Of a stretch of DNA of 64,000 bases, positions 28,652 through 36,104 are shown one piece after another. The notes beneath the pieces are model-generated. The model saw only the letters and a program-made list of their open reading frames with translations, was not told where the DNA came from and did not search any database. The position numbers and the translations under genes are program-made. Numbering within the stretch: position 1 is the stretch's first letter; every line of letters begins with the position of its first letter. The stretch is from Pseudomonas syringae (GTDB lineage Bacteria; Pseudomonadota; Gammaproteobacteria; Pseudomonadales; Pseudomonadaceae): NCBI RefSeq assembly GCF_023278085.1, contig NZ_CP066265.1:612001-676000 (forward strand), in the 5' to 3' direction.

Positions 28652-29671
28652 TTACTGATCGTCCTTCGCGATGTCCAGGGCATAGAACTCATGCAGCTTG
28701 GCTTGCAACAATTGTCGGTCCGGCAATCGGGTCTGGTATTCGGCTATCAGCGCAGGCGATAACGAACGGTTCAGCGCGTATTCGACCACCTCATCGTTTT
28801 TGCTGGCGCACAGCAGCACGCCAATGGCCGGGTTTTCATGGGGTTTGCGCTCAGTCTGGTCCAGTGCTTCCAGATAGAAGTTCAGCTTGCCCAGGTATTC
28901 TGGCTCAAAGCGTCCTACCTTGAGTTCGATGGCCACAAGGCAGTTGAGGCCACGATGGAAAAACAGCAGGTCCAGCGCGAAATCCTGGCCACCCACCTGT
29001 ACCGGGTACTCGGAGCCGACAAAACAGAAGTCACGGCCCAGCTCGATCAGAAAGTCCCTCAGGCGCTGCAGCAACCCGCGATGCAGGTCCGCTTCGGCAT
29101 GGCCCACAGGCAGCTCCAGAAATTCCACCATGTAGGCGTCGCGGAACACATCCAGTGCGGCCGGTCGGGTTTCCCTGAGTATGGCCGAGGCTTTGGCGGG
29201 CTGGGTGACAGTGCGCTCGAACAAGGCAGTCTTGAACTGGCGTTCCAGTTCGCGCTTTGACCACTTTTCCTGGCTCGCCATTTTTAAGTAGAACTCACGC
29301 TCTTCAGGGCGTTTGCTCTGGCTGAAAATGATCAGATTGTGGGACCAGGATAATTGTCGCACCAGTGGCGCGACTTTCTCTTCAGCGCGGTAAATTTCAT
29401 AGAACTGACGCATACGAAACAGATTACTACGCGTAAAACCGCGCAGCCCCGGCTGGGTCTTGGCCAGATGCTCGGCAAGCTGGCTGACCACCGCGTCACC
29501 CCACTCGGCGTTTTCAATCTTGCGGCTGATATAAGCGCCGACTTGCCAGTAGAGTTCGATCAGACGGGTGTTGACGGCTTGTGCAGCTTGCTGCCGAGCG
29601 CCCTGAATCATTGCGAGCACTTCATCAAAGCGATCGTTGACCGGAGCTGGCGGTGCGTCAGGAGTACTCAT
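28652..29671 (-). CDS. DUF1016 (YhcG-type) PDDEXK nuclease
   Basis: A 339-residue protein. The N-terminal DUF1016_N region (QAVNTRLIELYWQVGAYISR, RGFTRSNLFRMRQFYEIYR, LSWSHNLIIFSQSKRPEERE) is followed by the YhcG PDDEXK nuclease domain: FCFVGSEYPVQVGGQDFALD, LDLLFFHRGLNCLVAIELKV with the D...ExK catalytic residues, then KLNFYLEALDQTERKPHENP. This family is often found in genomic islands and next to restriction systems. Here it stands alone at the left border of the accessory region. Its target is unknown. Confidence 0.88.
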   Translation of the reverse strand: MSTPDAPPAPVNDRFDEVLAMIQGARQQAAQAVNTRLIELYWQVGAYISRKIENAEWGDAVVSQLAEHLAKTQPGLRGFTRSNLFRMRQFYEIYRAEEKVAPLVRQLSWSHNLIIFSQSKRPEEREFYLKMASQEKWSKRELERQFKTALFERTVTQPAKASAILRETRPAALDVFRDAYMVEFLELPVGHAEADLHRGLLQRLRDFLIELGRDFCFVGSEYPVQVGGQDFALDLLFFHRGLNCLVAIELKVGRFEPEYLGKLNFYLEALDQTERKPHENPAIGVLLCASKNDEVVEYALNRSLSPALIAEYQTRLPDRQLLQAKLHEFYALDIAKDDQ

Positions 29672-29867
29672 ACTGCAAGTACTCCATTGCGTGGCAACCC
29701 GGCAGGCAGAGTAAGGGTCAGGTGGATAATTCCTGGATTCACGTGAGCGCGTCCTTGAACAGTCAATGAGGGCGGCTACTTTACGTGCGGATTACTCCTG
29801 GTAGATCCAGATTTTCAGCTGGGTTTGTGACATCAGGTTTCTGTTTGCGGAGACCTTGACTTACGCC

Positions 29868-30710
29868 TCACTTATCCAGATCAGACGCGTCATGCCGCTC
29901 TGGGACCTGATCCGCTTCCTCGCCCCAGGTGCGATTGACCTTCTGGCCTTTTACTACTGCCGGGCGTGCTGCGATTTCTTCCGTCCAGCGGATCACGTTC
30001 GGATATTCGTGTACCGACAGAAACTCGGCCGCCGAATAAACCTTGTTCTGCACCAATGCGCCGTACCAGGGCCAGACCGCGATGTCGGCGATTGTGTAGG
30101 TGTCGCCGGCCAGATAGCGGTGTTCGGCAAGGCGACGGTCCAGCACATCCAGTTGACGCTTGGCCTCCATGGCAAAGCGATTGATGGGGTATTCGAGCTT
30201 CTCGGGCGCGTAAGCATAAAAATGCCCGAACCCGCCGCCCAGATACGGCGCAGCGCCCATCTGCCAGAACAGCCAGTTCAGCGTCTCTGTACGCCCCGCC
30301 GGATCGGCTGGCAGAAAACTGGAAAACTTTTCTGCCAGGTACAGCAAGATCGAACCGGACTCGAACACCCGCACCGGCTTCTCATGGCTGCGGTCCAGCA
30401 ATGCCGGGATCTTGGAATTGGGATTGATCTCGACAAACCCGCTGGAAAACTGATCGCCCTCGGAGATGCGGATCAGCCAGGCATCGTACTCAGCACCGCT
30501 GTGCCCAAGCGCCAGCAGTTCCTCCAGCATGATCGTGACCTTCACACCGTTCGGCGTGGCCAGCGAGTAAAGCTGCAGCGGGTGCTTGCCGACGGGCAAT
30601 TGCTTTTCATGCGTAGGGCCGGCCACGGGTCGGTTGGTACTGGCGAACTTGCCGCCCGATGGCGCTTCATGCTGCCAGACCTTTGGCGGGGTGTAAGGGG
30701 TATCAGTCAT
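29868..30710 (-). CDS. yghU: YghU-type glutathione-dependent disulfide-bond oxidoreductase
   Basis: A 280-residue glutathione transferase-fold protein. The N-terminus (YTPPKVWQHEAPSGGKFAST, NRPVAGPTHEKQLPVGKHPL) and the following LYSLATPNGVKVTIMLEELL and NPNSKIPALLD are diagnostic of YghU. The C-terminal helical domain includes WLFWQMGAAPYLGGGFGHFY and DRRLAEHRYLAGDTYTIADI. E. coli YghU reduces disulfides using two glutathione molecules. It is the last core gene before the accessory region. Confidence 0.92.
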   Translation of the reverse strand: MTDTPYTPPKVWQHEAPSGGKFASTNRPVAGPTHEKQLPVGKHPLQLYSLATPNGVKVTIMLEELLALGHSGAEYDAWLIRISEGDQFSSGFVEINPNSKIPALLDRSHEKPVRVFESGSILLYLAEKFSSFLPADPAGRTETLNWLFWQMGAAPYLGGGFGHFYAYAPEKLEYPINRFAMEAKRQLDVLDRRLAEHRYLAGDTYTIADIAVWPWYGALVQNKVYSAAEFLSVHEYPNVIRWTEEIAARPAVVKGQKVNRTWGEEADQVPERHDASDLDK

Positions 30711-30888
30711 GGGGAGCCTCGCTTGTTCAAGGATGATCGCTGGCAGAGGTATTTTGCTGGATCAGGAGTTTGTGGAATATTCCTACAATAATCAAGGCGT
30801 TGTCCTATAGCTGTCTCTCACCAAAAAGAGGGAATATGTGGGAGCTGCGTAAAGTTACAAAGCTTTCTCTTAAAGGCTGGACAAAAGT

Positions 30889-31665
30889 ATGTCGTCATTT
30901 TGCAGTACAGGCATCACCAAGTGGCGTGATCTGGTCATTAATCTGGTTTCCAAGGAAATAAAGATACGCTACATGGGCGCTACACTGGGTTTTGTGTGGT
31001 CGCTGGGTAATCCGCTGGTCGTTACACTCACCTACTACACTGTTTTTACTTATCTCCTGCCAAGCAGTCAGGATCGTTTCGCGCTTCATCTGGTGACAGG
31101 CATCGTTCACTGGATGCTCTTGACGCAAATAGTTTCACAAAGTGGTGAATGGCTCATCAATAATGGAAATCTCATTCGGAAACTACGTTTTCCGCGGATA
31201 CTGTTGCCAATATCCGGGGCGCTGGCGATAGGCGTATTCTGGTTGGGCTGCATGGTAGTGTATATGTCACTGTTTACCCTGCTGGGCGGTGTTTTTACAC
31301 GTGCCATGCTTTTTTATCCGATTGTGCTGCTGGCGTTCATGTCCCTGATCATGGGCGTGGGTCTGACGCTTAGTGTCATTCAGATAACCGTGCGGGATGC
31401 CAGACACTTTATCGACGTATTTTTACCGCTGTTGTTCTGGTTGACACCAATTGTATGGGTCAGCTCTTCGCTGCCTGACGGCATCGCCAGCATCGCGGCT
31501 TATAACCCCGTCGCCCTGTACTTCAACAGCTTCAGCAGCATTCTGCATGCCGGCGTCGTTCCGGATACCCGTGATCTTGTGCTGTGCGTGCTGCTGGGGG
31601 CCGCATCGCTTCTGATAGGGCTCGCCATGTTCAGAAAAGTGGATCGCGTGGTGGAGTACTTATGA
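30889..31665 (+). CDS. ABC-2 type polysaccharide export permease, Wzm-like
   Basis: A 258-residue permease starting at the ATG at 30889. RDLVINLVSKEIKIRYMGAT followed by LGFVWSLGNPLVVTLTYYTV is the signature of O-antigen/teichoic-acid-type exporters (Wzm/TagG/KpsM); six hydrophobic segments follow and the protein ends RKVDRVVEYL. The stop overlaps the ATPase start (ATGA). An earlier ATG at 30836 with a better GAGGG site is in another frame and soon stops, so the true N-terminus is uncertain. Codon use and base composition are more AT-rich than in flanking genes, a sign of transfer. Confidence 0.85.
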   Translation: MSSFCSTGITKWRDLVINLVSKEIKIRYMGATLGFVWSLGNPLVVTLTYYTVFTYLLPSSQDRFALHLVTGIVHWMLLTQIVSQSGEWLINNGNLIRKLRFPRILLPISGALAIGVFWLGCMVVYMSLFTLLGGVFTRAMLFYPIVLLAFMSLIMGVGLTLSVIQITVRDARHFIDVFLPLLFWLTPIVWVSSSLPDGIASIAAYNPVALYFNSFSSILHAGVVPDTRDLVLCVLLGAASLLIGLAMFRKVDRVVEYL

Positions 31666-32366
31666 GCAATGTCGTGATCAAGGCAGAACATCTCACCAAA
31701 CAGTTCGTTCTTCGCCACAACAGAGGGGGCTTGAAGCAAAAGTTTCTGAGTCTGTTTGAGGCCCGGCACCGTGAGCGCATCGAGAATTTTACCGCTGTAA
31801 GTGATGTTTCGTTCACCTTGTGCAAAGGGGAATCACTGGCGCTCGTGGGGCACAATGGTTCAGGTAAAAGCACGTTATTGCAACTGGTTTCGCGAATTCT
31901 TATTCCTACCAGCGGGCGTTTGACAACGGTCGGTCGCGTAGCACCTCTTATCGAAATCGGTGTGGGTTTTCATCCTGAACTGACGGGTGAAGAAAATATT
32001 TACCTGAATGCCAGCCTGTTCGGATTGAATAACAAGGAAATACGTTCTCGCTTTAACGAGATCGTTGATTTCTCGGGGTTGGGAAACTTCATTGATACGC
32101 CGGTAAAAAACTATTCATCGGGCATGTACATGAGGCTTGGGTTTTCCGTGGCCGTCCATGTAGAGCCACAGACGTTACTGGCTGATGAGGTCCTTGCCGT
32201 GGGTGATGAAGAGTTCAAGCGCAAGTGCCACGAGCGCATTCGGTGTATGCAAGAGGACGGAATGGCTTTGATTCTCGTGACTCACGAAGTCAAAGAGGGC
32301 ATGGAGTTTTGCCAGCGATACCTGACGCTTGAGCGAGGTCAGATGATTGAACATGGTAGTTATTAG
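31662..32366 (+). CDS. Polysaccharide export ATPase, Wzt/KpsT-like (short form)
   Basis: A 234-residue ABC ATPase. Walker A GHNGSGKST is at residues 63-71, the Wzt-type VAPLIEIGVGFHPELTGEEN insertion follows, the signature is NYSSGMYMRLGFS, and Walker B TLLADEVLAVGDEEF is followed by LVTHE. The long N-terminal segment before the first strand (RHNRGGLKQKFLSLFEA) is typical for this family. It lacks the C-terminal carbohydrate-binding domain of O9a-type Wzt, so export would not be chain-terminator dependent. There are no glycosyltransferases nearby. Confidence 0.88.
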   Translation: MSNVVIKAEHLTKQFVLRHNRGGLKQKFLSLFEARHRERIENFTAVSDVSFTLCKGESLALVGHNGSGKSTLLQLVSRILIPTSGRLTTVGRVAPLIEIGVGFHPELTGEENIYLNASLFGLNNKEIRSRFNEIVDFSGLGNFIDTPVKNYSSGMYMRLGFSVAVHVEPQTLLADEVLAVGDEEFKRKCHERIRCMQEDGMALILVTHEVKEGMEFCQRYLTLERGQMIEHGSY

Positions 32367-32422
32367 TCGCGTCGGGTGTATAGCGTGAAGGCTGATTTTT
32401 ACGCCAGGCGCCGGTTTCTAAT

Positions 32423-32695
32423 TCATGCTTCCCTCGAGCGTTCGTTCAGCAGATTAAGCAAGCGCTCCTGGCTCATCGAGGCTTGCTTCACATAACAGGA
32501 CATCAGCAGTTCCAGCGGGTGAATTCCGATTCTGGTTGCAAGCTGATCAAGTTTCTCAAGCGTCGGGCTCTTCAACCCGCGCTCGATTTCAGACAGGTAT
32601 GTCCGGCCACTGACGCCGACAAAATCCTCCTGCGTGAGGCCCTTTGCTTCGCGCGCCTCCTTTAACGCTGCTCCGACTGCTTTGCTCAGATCCAT
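32423..32695 (-). CDS. XRE-family helix-turn-helix regulator (downstream of pair)
   Basis: A 90-residue protein; the start at 32695 (MDLSKAVGAALKEAREAKGL) gives the common XRE beginning. An in-frame ATG at 32719 overlaps the stop of the upstream regulator and could be used by coupling. The HTH reads LTQEDFVGVSGRTYLSEIER followed by GLKSPTLEKLDQLATRIGIH. A short C-terminal tail ends NERSREA. It is co-transcribed with the XRE gene at 32712-32957. Confidence 0.8.
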   Translation of the reverse strand: MDLSKAVGAALKEAREAKGLTQEDFVGVSGRTYLSEIERGLKSPTLEKLDQLATRIGIHPLELLMSCYVKQASMSQERLLNLLNERSREA

Positions 32696-32711
32696 TGCGC
32701 CACCACGGGGG

Positions 32712-32957
32712 TTAATCATGACTGGGCATAGCTTCAAGCTTGTTCAGCAACGCATACGCATCAGCCCCGAGCCCCCGACAGACATCCATGAACTCAATCA
32801 CATCGAGCCTGCGCTCGGCGTTCTCGGTTTTCGAAACAAAGGACTGCGGTCGCCCGAGCTTTGCGGCCAACTCTTTTTGCGTCATGCCGGCCGCATTGCG
32901 TGCCTCCAGCAGAAGATCAAGCAGCGCCTGGTAGCGATCGTTATGAATGGTTTTCAA
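32712..32957 (-). CDS. XRE-family helix-turn-helix regulator (upstream of pair)
   Basis: An 81-residue DNA-binding protein with a TTG start at 32957; no good Shine-Dalgarno is seen. The HTH is GMTQKELAAKLGRPQSFVSK followed by TENAERRLDVIEFMDVCRGL. This class (single HTH, RPQSFVSKxExGERR) often autoregulates. The intergenic palindrome at 32994-33026 starts 37 bp upstream of its start codon and is the obvious candidate operator, shared with the divergent gene at 33079. Confidence 0.8.
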   Translation of the reverse strand: MKTIHNDRYQALLDLLLEARNAAGMTQKELAAKLGRPQSFVSKTENAERRLDVIEFMDVCRGLGADAYALLNKLEAMPSHD

Positions 32958-32993
32958 GGAGGTGCGCCGTCTGAGAGATCCGGCTACTTAAAT

Positions 32994-33026
32994 AAACCTG
33001 ATTTGGGATTATCCCAAAATAGGTTT
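32994..33026. promoter_or_regulatory. 33-bp imperfect palindrome, candidate XRE operator
   Basis: Left half AAACCTGATTTGGGAT, central T, right half ATCCCAAAATAGGTTT: 14 of 16 positions pair, and the inner TTTGGGAT-T-ATCCCAAA (33002-33018) is perfect. It lies between the divergent XRE pair and the gene at 33079, where it would overlap both promoters. Confidence 0.7.
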
Positions 33027-33078
33027 CTCGTTTAAGATGCTTGCCTCAAGGATGTACGCACAGGCTCACGGAGGTCAC

Positions 33079-33450
33079 ATGAAAACCAGAAAGTCGCAGT
33101 TGCTCCGCCGTAGAAATCTCTATCTGGGCCTTTCGTATGAGCGAAGCCCATGCAGGCAATGTTTGGCCTTGCAGCGTCGACAAAATGTCGGCTCGTCTAT
33201 TCCGCAAACCGAAGCCCCGACCAAACTCCAAGTCGTCAGCGCGATGTACGCCTACCTCATGACCAGTTGGGAAGAATTGCCTGAACAGAACAAGCGTGCG
33301 CTTGGTTTTGATTCAGTCGTGGGCGGCGAAGAGGAGGAGGCCGCGCTGAATCGATTGGCGGGACTTTTTATGGAGTATGCAGATGTTTCGTTGCGCAGGG
33401 CGCTGGAAGCGCGGCGGAGGAGGTTGGGGCCGGTGGGATCGACAGCCTGA
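33079..33450 (+). CDS. Hypothetical basic protein divergent from XRE pair
   Basis: A 123-residue protein starting at the ATG at 33079 (MKTRKSQLLRRRNLYLGLSY) with GGAGG four bases upstream; an upstream ATG at 33037 is less well placed. The N-terminus is strongly basic with a CRQC pair (residues about 30-33). The C-terminal half is helical (KLQVVSAMYAYLMTSWEELP, EEEEAALNRLAGLFMEYADV) and ends Arg-rich. I recognise no family. It faces the candidate operator, so it is probably controlled by the XRE regulators. Confidence 0.6.
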   Translation: MKTRKSQLLRRRNLYLGLSYERSPCRQCLALQRRQNVGSSIPQTEAPTKLQVVSAMYAYLMTSWEELPEQNKRALGFDSVVGGEEEEAALNRLAGLFMEYADVSLRRALEARRRRLGPVGSTA

Positions 33451-33486
33451 TGATTTTTCTGAATCAGTTAAAAGAGGAGACCAGTC

Positions 33487-33660
33487 ATGGACAATGAAAT
33501 GAAGCAGTCTCAGAAGGACTTACTGGATTTAGTACGCAGACCTTGCCGCGCATGGCCAGCCAGATCCATGAAGCGCTTTGGATTAAGCTGGGAGCATTGG
33601 TTGTGTCAGTGCACCCTGATCAGGATCAGGATCAGCAACTGCGTTGCGACCGCCCATTAA
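33487..33660 (+). pseudogene. Small ORF, possibly frameshifted
   Basis: The ATG at 33487 has GAGGAGACC upstream and encodes MDNEMKQSQKDLLDLVRRPC then a frame that reads to a stop at 33660 (57 codons). From 33543 another frame reads LPRMASQIHEALWIKLGALV and VSVHPDQDQDQQL, which looks more protein-like than the original frame's continuation. A single frame change near 33535 would join them into one small protein preceding the nuclease gene. This is speculative; it could equally be a short real gene or noise. Confidence 0.3.
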
Positions 33661-33731
33661 AAAACCGGGTTGTGGTTAGCTTTTTATCAGTTCATCGTAG
33701 CTTACACATAATCCAGGCGAGGACACGCGGC

Positions 33732-34844
33732 GTGCCGATCAAGACGGACGTTTGGACTGTCGGCATCATGCCGACCAGATTGTTGCAAAGCAAGCTCGCA
33801 ACCGAGCAGTTGCTAGAAGACATGATCGTAAATGCACCTAGCATCCTATCGGATGAATGGATGCTTATAGGGAGACAAGAAAGCACTGGCATGGGCGGGC
33901 GAATCGATTTGCTAGCCATAGCACCTGACGGTGCGCTAGTGCTGATTGAACTCAAGCGTGACCGCACCGCCCGGGAAGTGGTTGCCCAAGCACTTGACTA
34001 CGCAGTTTGGGTTGAAAGCCTTCGCGGTGATGAGATTGGCGCTATTTACAAGCGATTTCGACCTGGTTGTACCTTGGACGACGACTTTCGTGAGCGCTTC
34101 GGCCGCGCTTTGGACGATGAGGAGTTGAACAAAAGCCATCAGCTCATAATTGTTGCGACTGAATTGGATGCCAGCAGTGAGCGCATCGTTGCATACCTCA
34201 GTGAGCGGGATATCCCAATCAATGTTCTGTGTTTTCAGGTTTTTCAATCAGGTGGTCAGCAACTACTGAGCCGTTCTTGGTTGCTCGACCCTGTCCAGAC
34301 TCAGGTCAATGCGGTGTCGGCGGGTGGGGGGCACAATGAACCTTGGAATGGCGAATTCTATTGTTCGTTCGGAGATTCCACTTCCCGCTCTTGGGAGGAT
34401 GCTGTTGAGTTTGGCTTCATCTCCGGCGGCGGAGGTGCCTGGTACAGTCGAACCCTTCAATTGCTTTCACCAGGGGATCGAGTTTGGGTAAATATTCCCC
34501 AGCAAGGCTACGTCGGTGTCGGTCGCGTTCTTGGATCGTCCGCACCTGCGGCGGACTTCACTGTCATGCATAACGGAGTTGAGGTACCGGTGCTTGAAGT
34601 CGCTACCCGCGCAAACTATCACGCCGAGTTTGTCGACGATCCTGAACGCTGTGATCACTTTGTATCAATCGAATGGCTTCAAACGGTGTCGATAACTCAA
34701 GCGGTACGGGAGGTTGGAATGTTCGGAAACCAGAACACAATTTGCCGTCCCACCACACCAAAATGGCGGTGGACGATCGAACGGCTGAAGCATCGCTTCC
34801 CTCGTTATGATGATATTGACTCGGAAAAAGCGACAGTTGGGTAG
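33732..34844 (+). CDS. Predicted PDDEXK (NucS/DUF91-like) nuclease with PUA/EVE-like C-terminus
   Basis: A 370-residue protein; the GTG at 33732 (PIKTDVWTVGIMPTRLLQSK) has GAGGA 8-9 bases upstream, and the frame extending to 33543 is not needed. Residues about 25-90 hold the nuclease core: LEDMIVNAPSILSDEWMLIG, GGRIDLLAIAPDGALVLIEL then KRDRTAREVVAQALDYAVWV, with the D-x(n)-ExK triad. After a helical middle, the C-terminal region (YSRTLQLLSPGDRVWVNIPQ, QGYVGVGRVLGS) has the GDRVWV...GYVGVGRV pattern of PUA/EVE/ASCH folds that bind modified bases. Its position next to regulators and a decayed integrase suggests a mobile defence gene. The nuclease call is fairly secure; the second domain is inferred. 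Confidence 0.7.
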   Translation: MPIKTDVWTVGIMPTRLLQSKLATEQLLEDMIVNAPSILSDEWMLIGRQESTGMGGRIDLLAIAPDGALVLIELKRDRTAREVVAQALDYAVWVESLRGDEIGAIYKRFRPGCTLDDDFRERFGRALDDEELNKSHQLIIVATELDASSERIVAYLSERDIPINVLCFQVFQSGGQQLLSRSWLLDPVQTQVNAVSAGGGHNEPWNGEFYCSFGDSTSRSWEDAVEFGFISGGGGAWYSRTLQLLSPGDRVWVNIPQQGYVGVGRVLGSSAPAADFTVMHNGVEVPVLEVATRANYHAEFVDDPERCDHFVSIEWLQTVSITQAVREVGMFGNQNTICRPTTPKWRWTIERLKHRFPRYDDIDSEKATVG

Positions 34845-34911
34845 TTGTAATTAGTGGCCCGGTAACTCGTTTTGCGGGCAATGTAGTCGTGAATGGCCCA
34901 GCCAGCCCGCT

Positions 34912-35789
34912 TTAAATTCCCTCTACCTCAATCCCATGCTCAGCCGGCCATTCCGTGCGCTATGCATAATCGGGCATGGCGCTCGAGCCGTAGCCAGAAC
35001 TCTGGGATGTGGTGCGGTTCGTGCAGATGGATCATTTCGTGGACCACGACGTATTCGGCGATGCGCTTGGGCAACAGGATGCTTTTCCAGCGCAGATACA
35101 GAATTTTACCTTTGAAGCATGAGCCCCAGCGATAGCCAAGATCCTCCACCCGTCCCCTGTTGGGGGAAACGTCCATACGTCTTTGGTACTCCTCTGCCCA
35201 TGGCAAGCCAGTTACCGGCATGCAGGCTGTACCAGCGAATAAAGTGCTCCCTTGCCTCTGGCAACTGGCTGCGTGGCAGCAAAAAGCGTTCCCCCGTCAG
35301 TTTCAAGGGCGCGTCCTGCTCGTCGACCAGCTTGAGCCTGCAACTGCGGCCGAGGTAAAGGAAGCCTTCACCATCCACATATTCCTTGGTAGGCACGGCA
35401 CGCAGCAGGCGTTCCTCCTCGGCCGCCCCTTGCGTCAGTTCTCGGCGCTCAGCTTCCCGTTGAGCGGCTTGTTCAGCTTGTCGTTTTGCGAGTGGGTCAA
35501 TGCCTTTGAGAATCTGGGCTTTGTTTTCATAGGCGGCAGCGCGGGCCTTTTTTAGATCGAGATGCGGGTAGCCACCCAATCCCATCTCTCGTTGTTTGCC
35601 GTGTAGCTTAAACCGCAGCACCCAGTTATTTCGCCCCGTAGCTTTGACGATAAGGCGCAGCCCATTACCGTCTTCGTAGGTGCTTGGCTCGTTTACATTT
35701 TCGACATGCTTTGCGGTCAGCTGCCCATCTTTTCGGCCCTCTGATCCCCCACTTGACTGTGGAAGACGATGGATCAAAACGGAAGTCAC
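34912..35789 (-). pseudogene. Decayed integrase N-terminus fused to YgjP-like M48 metallopeptidase
   Basis: The 5' part (35789 to about 35440) encodes the DUF4102 N-terminal domain of a P4-type integrase (YEDGNGLRLIVKATGRNNWV, GKQREMGLGGYPHLDLKKAR, then ILKGIDPLAKRQAEQAAQRE). It passes directly into a YgjP/DUF45 peptidase (VDGEGFLYLGRSCRLKLVDE, FLLPRSQLPEAREHFIRWYS). Near 35160-35190 the frame changes, and the catalytic part continues in a second frame (MDVSPNRGRVEDLGYRWGSC, YVVVHEMIHLHEPHHIPEFW, with the HExxH zinc motif). A further frame change and an in-frame TAG near 34960 precede the family's usual end (AEHGIEVEGI) at 34912. The integrase catalytic domain is missing. At least three lesions show that this is a relic of a recombination event. 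Confidence 0.8.
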
Positions 35790-35871
35790 AGGAAAAAAAT
35801 AGGCTGAAACCCCTGATCTAGCAAGGCTCTCGCGGATTTTGGTAGATGAGAATAGCTTTCAAAAAGACATT

Positions 35872-35895
35872 AAAAAGCCGGCTTGTGGCCGGCTT
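35872..35895 (-). terminator. Rho-independent terminator
   Basis: AAGCCGGC (35875-35882), loop TTGTG, GCCGGCTT (35888-35895). On the minus strand it is followed by TTTTTAATG, a clear intrinsic terminator. It ends transcripts from the repressor region (36836 leftward). Confidence 0.85.
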
Positions 35896-35913
35896 CTCGT
35901 AGGCGATTCCTAT

Positions 35914-36048
35914 CTATTTTTGATAAACCGCAATCGCCTTCAACAGATGCGCCCCTAAAGAAGCGCGAATAGATAACAGAGCAATCGGATCAAATGCCCC
36001 ATTCCAGCCCCCGCCGCTCAACGGCGCCGGGCGCTTCGGATGCCGCAC
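35914..36048 (-). CDS. Possible 44-residue ORF, prophage-remnant context
   Basis: A GTG at 36048 opens a frame reading RHPKRPAPLSGGGWNGAFDP then IALLSIRASLGAHLLKAIAV and YQK, with its stop 18 bp before the terminator at 35872-35895. The tail has the composition of a short helix. It lies on the same strand as, and downstream of, the S24 repressor. I do not recognise a family, and no strong ribosome binding site is seen, so this may be the 3' remnant of a larger lost gene. Confidence 0.25.
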   Translation of the reverse strand: MRHPKRPAPLSGGGWNGAFDPIALLSIRASLGAHLLKAIAVYQK

Positions 36049-36104
36049 AGGATACTAAACCTCTTCGCCAATGCCCAGCCTAAATCCCCTGCACACAAAG
36101 CCCC

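Noticed and set aside
32994..33026. CRISPR-like or integration-site repeat
   Set aside because: Only one copy in the window and symmetric about its centre, so an operator explains it better.
35790..36104. tRNA or attachment site at the integrase relic
   Set aside because: No cloverleaf or T-loop consensus and no direct repeats could be found by eye.
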